From positions 1 to 7,128 of the forward strand of contig JAHFBX010000146.1 of the NCBI GenBank assembly GCA_023249815.1: 7,128 bases of DNA, read 5' to 3'. Position numbers and translations under genes: made by a program. Below, in pieces: positions 6,359-7,128 of this stretch. Source of the stretch: Candidatus Eiseniibacteriota bacterium. GTDB lineage: Bacteria; Eisenbacteria; RBG-16-71-46. Position 1 is the first letter of the stretch. Every line of letters begins with the position of its first letter. The notes under the pieces were generated by a model. The model was given only the letters and a program-made list of their open reading frames with translations. It was not told the DNA's origin and did not search any database.

Positions 6359-7128
6359 TCAGCCTCGAAACGCCGCGAGCTCGTCGAGCTTGCGGTCCGC
6401 CTCGCCGCGGTCCAGCGCGCGCTGTGCGCGCTCGACGCCGGCGCGCAGGTTGTCGGCCACGCCGGCCACGACCAGCGCCGCCGCGGCGTTCAGCACCACG
6501 ATGTCGCGCGCCGGGCCCGTCTCGCCCGCCAGCACCGCCCGGATGCGCGCCGCGTTCTCCTGCGGACTCCCGCCCGCGACGGCGGAGCGGTCGGTGTGGT
6601 TGAGCCCGAGCTCCGCGGGGTCGAGTGTGAACTCACGGACTTTCCCGCCATTCAGTTCGGCGACGTGGTTCTTGCCGAACACGGTGAGCTCGTCCATGCC
6701 GTCCGCGCCGTGCACGATCATGGCGCGCTCGCTCCCCAGCTGGCGCAGCACCTCCGCGAGCGTGGCCACGTAGCTGTCGGCGTACACCCCGAGCAGCTGC
6801 CGGCTCGCGCCCGCGGGATTGGTGAGCGGCCCGAGCAGGTTGAACACGGTGCGCACGCCCATCTCCTTGCGGGCGCCGGCGGCGTTGCGCATGGCGCTGT
6901 GGTAGTTGGGCGCGAACAGGAACGTGATCCCGAGGTGATCCACCGAGCGGGCGGCGCTCTCGGGTGTCAGGTCCAGCCGCACGCCCAGCGCCTCGAGCAC
7001 GTCGGCGCTGCCCGTGCGGCTCGACACCGCGCGGTTGCCGTGCTTGGCCACGGCCACGCCGCACTACGCGGTGACGATGGCGACGGTCGTCGAGATGTTG
7101 AACTTCGAGCCGCCTCCCGTGTCGCCGC
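6359..7128 (-). CDS. trpD: Anthranilate phosphoribosyltransferase, partial and interrupted by an in-frame TAG
   Basis: TrpD transfers phosphoribosyl from PRPP to anthranilate. The window contains roughly the C-terminal three quarters; the N-terminus lies beyond 7128. Conserved family blocks are clear. They are GGDTGGGSKFNISTT, VAKHGNRAVSS, SADVLEALGV, LGITFLFAPNYHSAM, RTVFNLLGPLTNPA, QLLGVY, VHGADGMDELT and NAAAALVVAG. Between FNISTTVAIVTA and CGVAVAKHGNR the frame holds a TAG codon (7066-7064), where relatives such as E. coli TrpD have alanine. The uninterrupted remainder runs from 7063 to 6359, with a possible GTG restart at 7057 (232 residues). A restart product would lack the PRPP-binding GTGGD loop and the N-terminal domain, so it could not be a normal enzyme. 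Either the gene is inactivated, the base is a sequencing error, or the codon is suppressed. The GGD loop also appears two residues longer than in E. coli. The family call is firm; the functional state is not. Confidence 0.9.
7064..7066 (-). other. In-frame amber (TAG) codon inside trpD
   Basis: The minus-strand triplet GCG-TAG-TGC lies in the trpD frame, with recognisable TrpD sequence on both sides and no frameshift. A single substitution from TCG (Ser) would produce it. The two-substitution ancestor GCG (Ala) is also possible. Confidence 0.85.

Overview
This is a high-GC (about 70% by eye) bacterial segment in which every gene I can support lies on the minus strand, so it reads from position 7128 down to 1. 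Coding density is very high. Non-ATG starts are frequent: one TTG and several GTG. Several neighbouring genes overlap or nearly touch. The organism cannot be named from the window. A UbiE/MenG-type quinone methyltransferase, GC-rich codon use and a GAF-GGDEF protein would fit several high-GC phyla (for example Myxococcota-, Gemmatimonadota- or Eisenbacteria-like lineages), but this is a guess.

Region 7128-3097 is a tryptophan biosynthesis operon in the order trpD (cut by the window edge) - zinc-ribbon/RDD membrane protein - trpC - trpF - trpB. Together the trp enzymes convert anthranilate + PRPP to phosphoribosylanthranilate (TrpD), then CdRP (TrpF), then indole-3-glycerol phosphate (TrpC), and finally join indole to serine (TrpB). 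The stop/start junctions are tight: a 1-nt gap, a 4-nt GTGA overlap, a 1-nt TGATG overlap and a 14-nt gap. trpA does not follow trpB; an alpha/beta hydrolase gene does. The trpD reading frame contains an in-frame TAG inside its most conserved region.

Region 3070-2447 is the alpha/beta hydrolase (carboxylesterase/phospholipase-like). It is followed by a good promoter and a tRNA-Arg(CCG) gene with an encoded CCA end (2407-2331). Only 15 nt later a UbiE/MenG-family methyltransferase begins, carrying an unusual C-terminal extension with two predicted membrane helices (2315-1257).

Region 1229-189 encodes a GAF-GGDEF nucleotide cyclase. It has an intact GGDEF motif and RxxD I-site, but the base-contacting aspartate of the canonical GH-x-x-GD motif is a serine. 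That is the hallmark of the Hypr subgroup of GGDEF enzymes, which make 3',3'-cyclic AMP-GMP as well as or instead of c-di-GMP. This is the most interesting observation in the window.

Region 188-1 holds a well-formed sigma70-type promoter and the first 19 codons of a Gfo/Idh/MocA-type NAD(P)-dependent oxidoreductase, running off the left edge. No IS element, CRISPR array or phage feature was seen, and no gene-free stretch exceeds about 130 nt.
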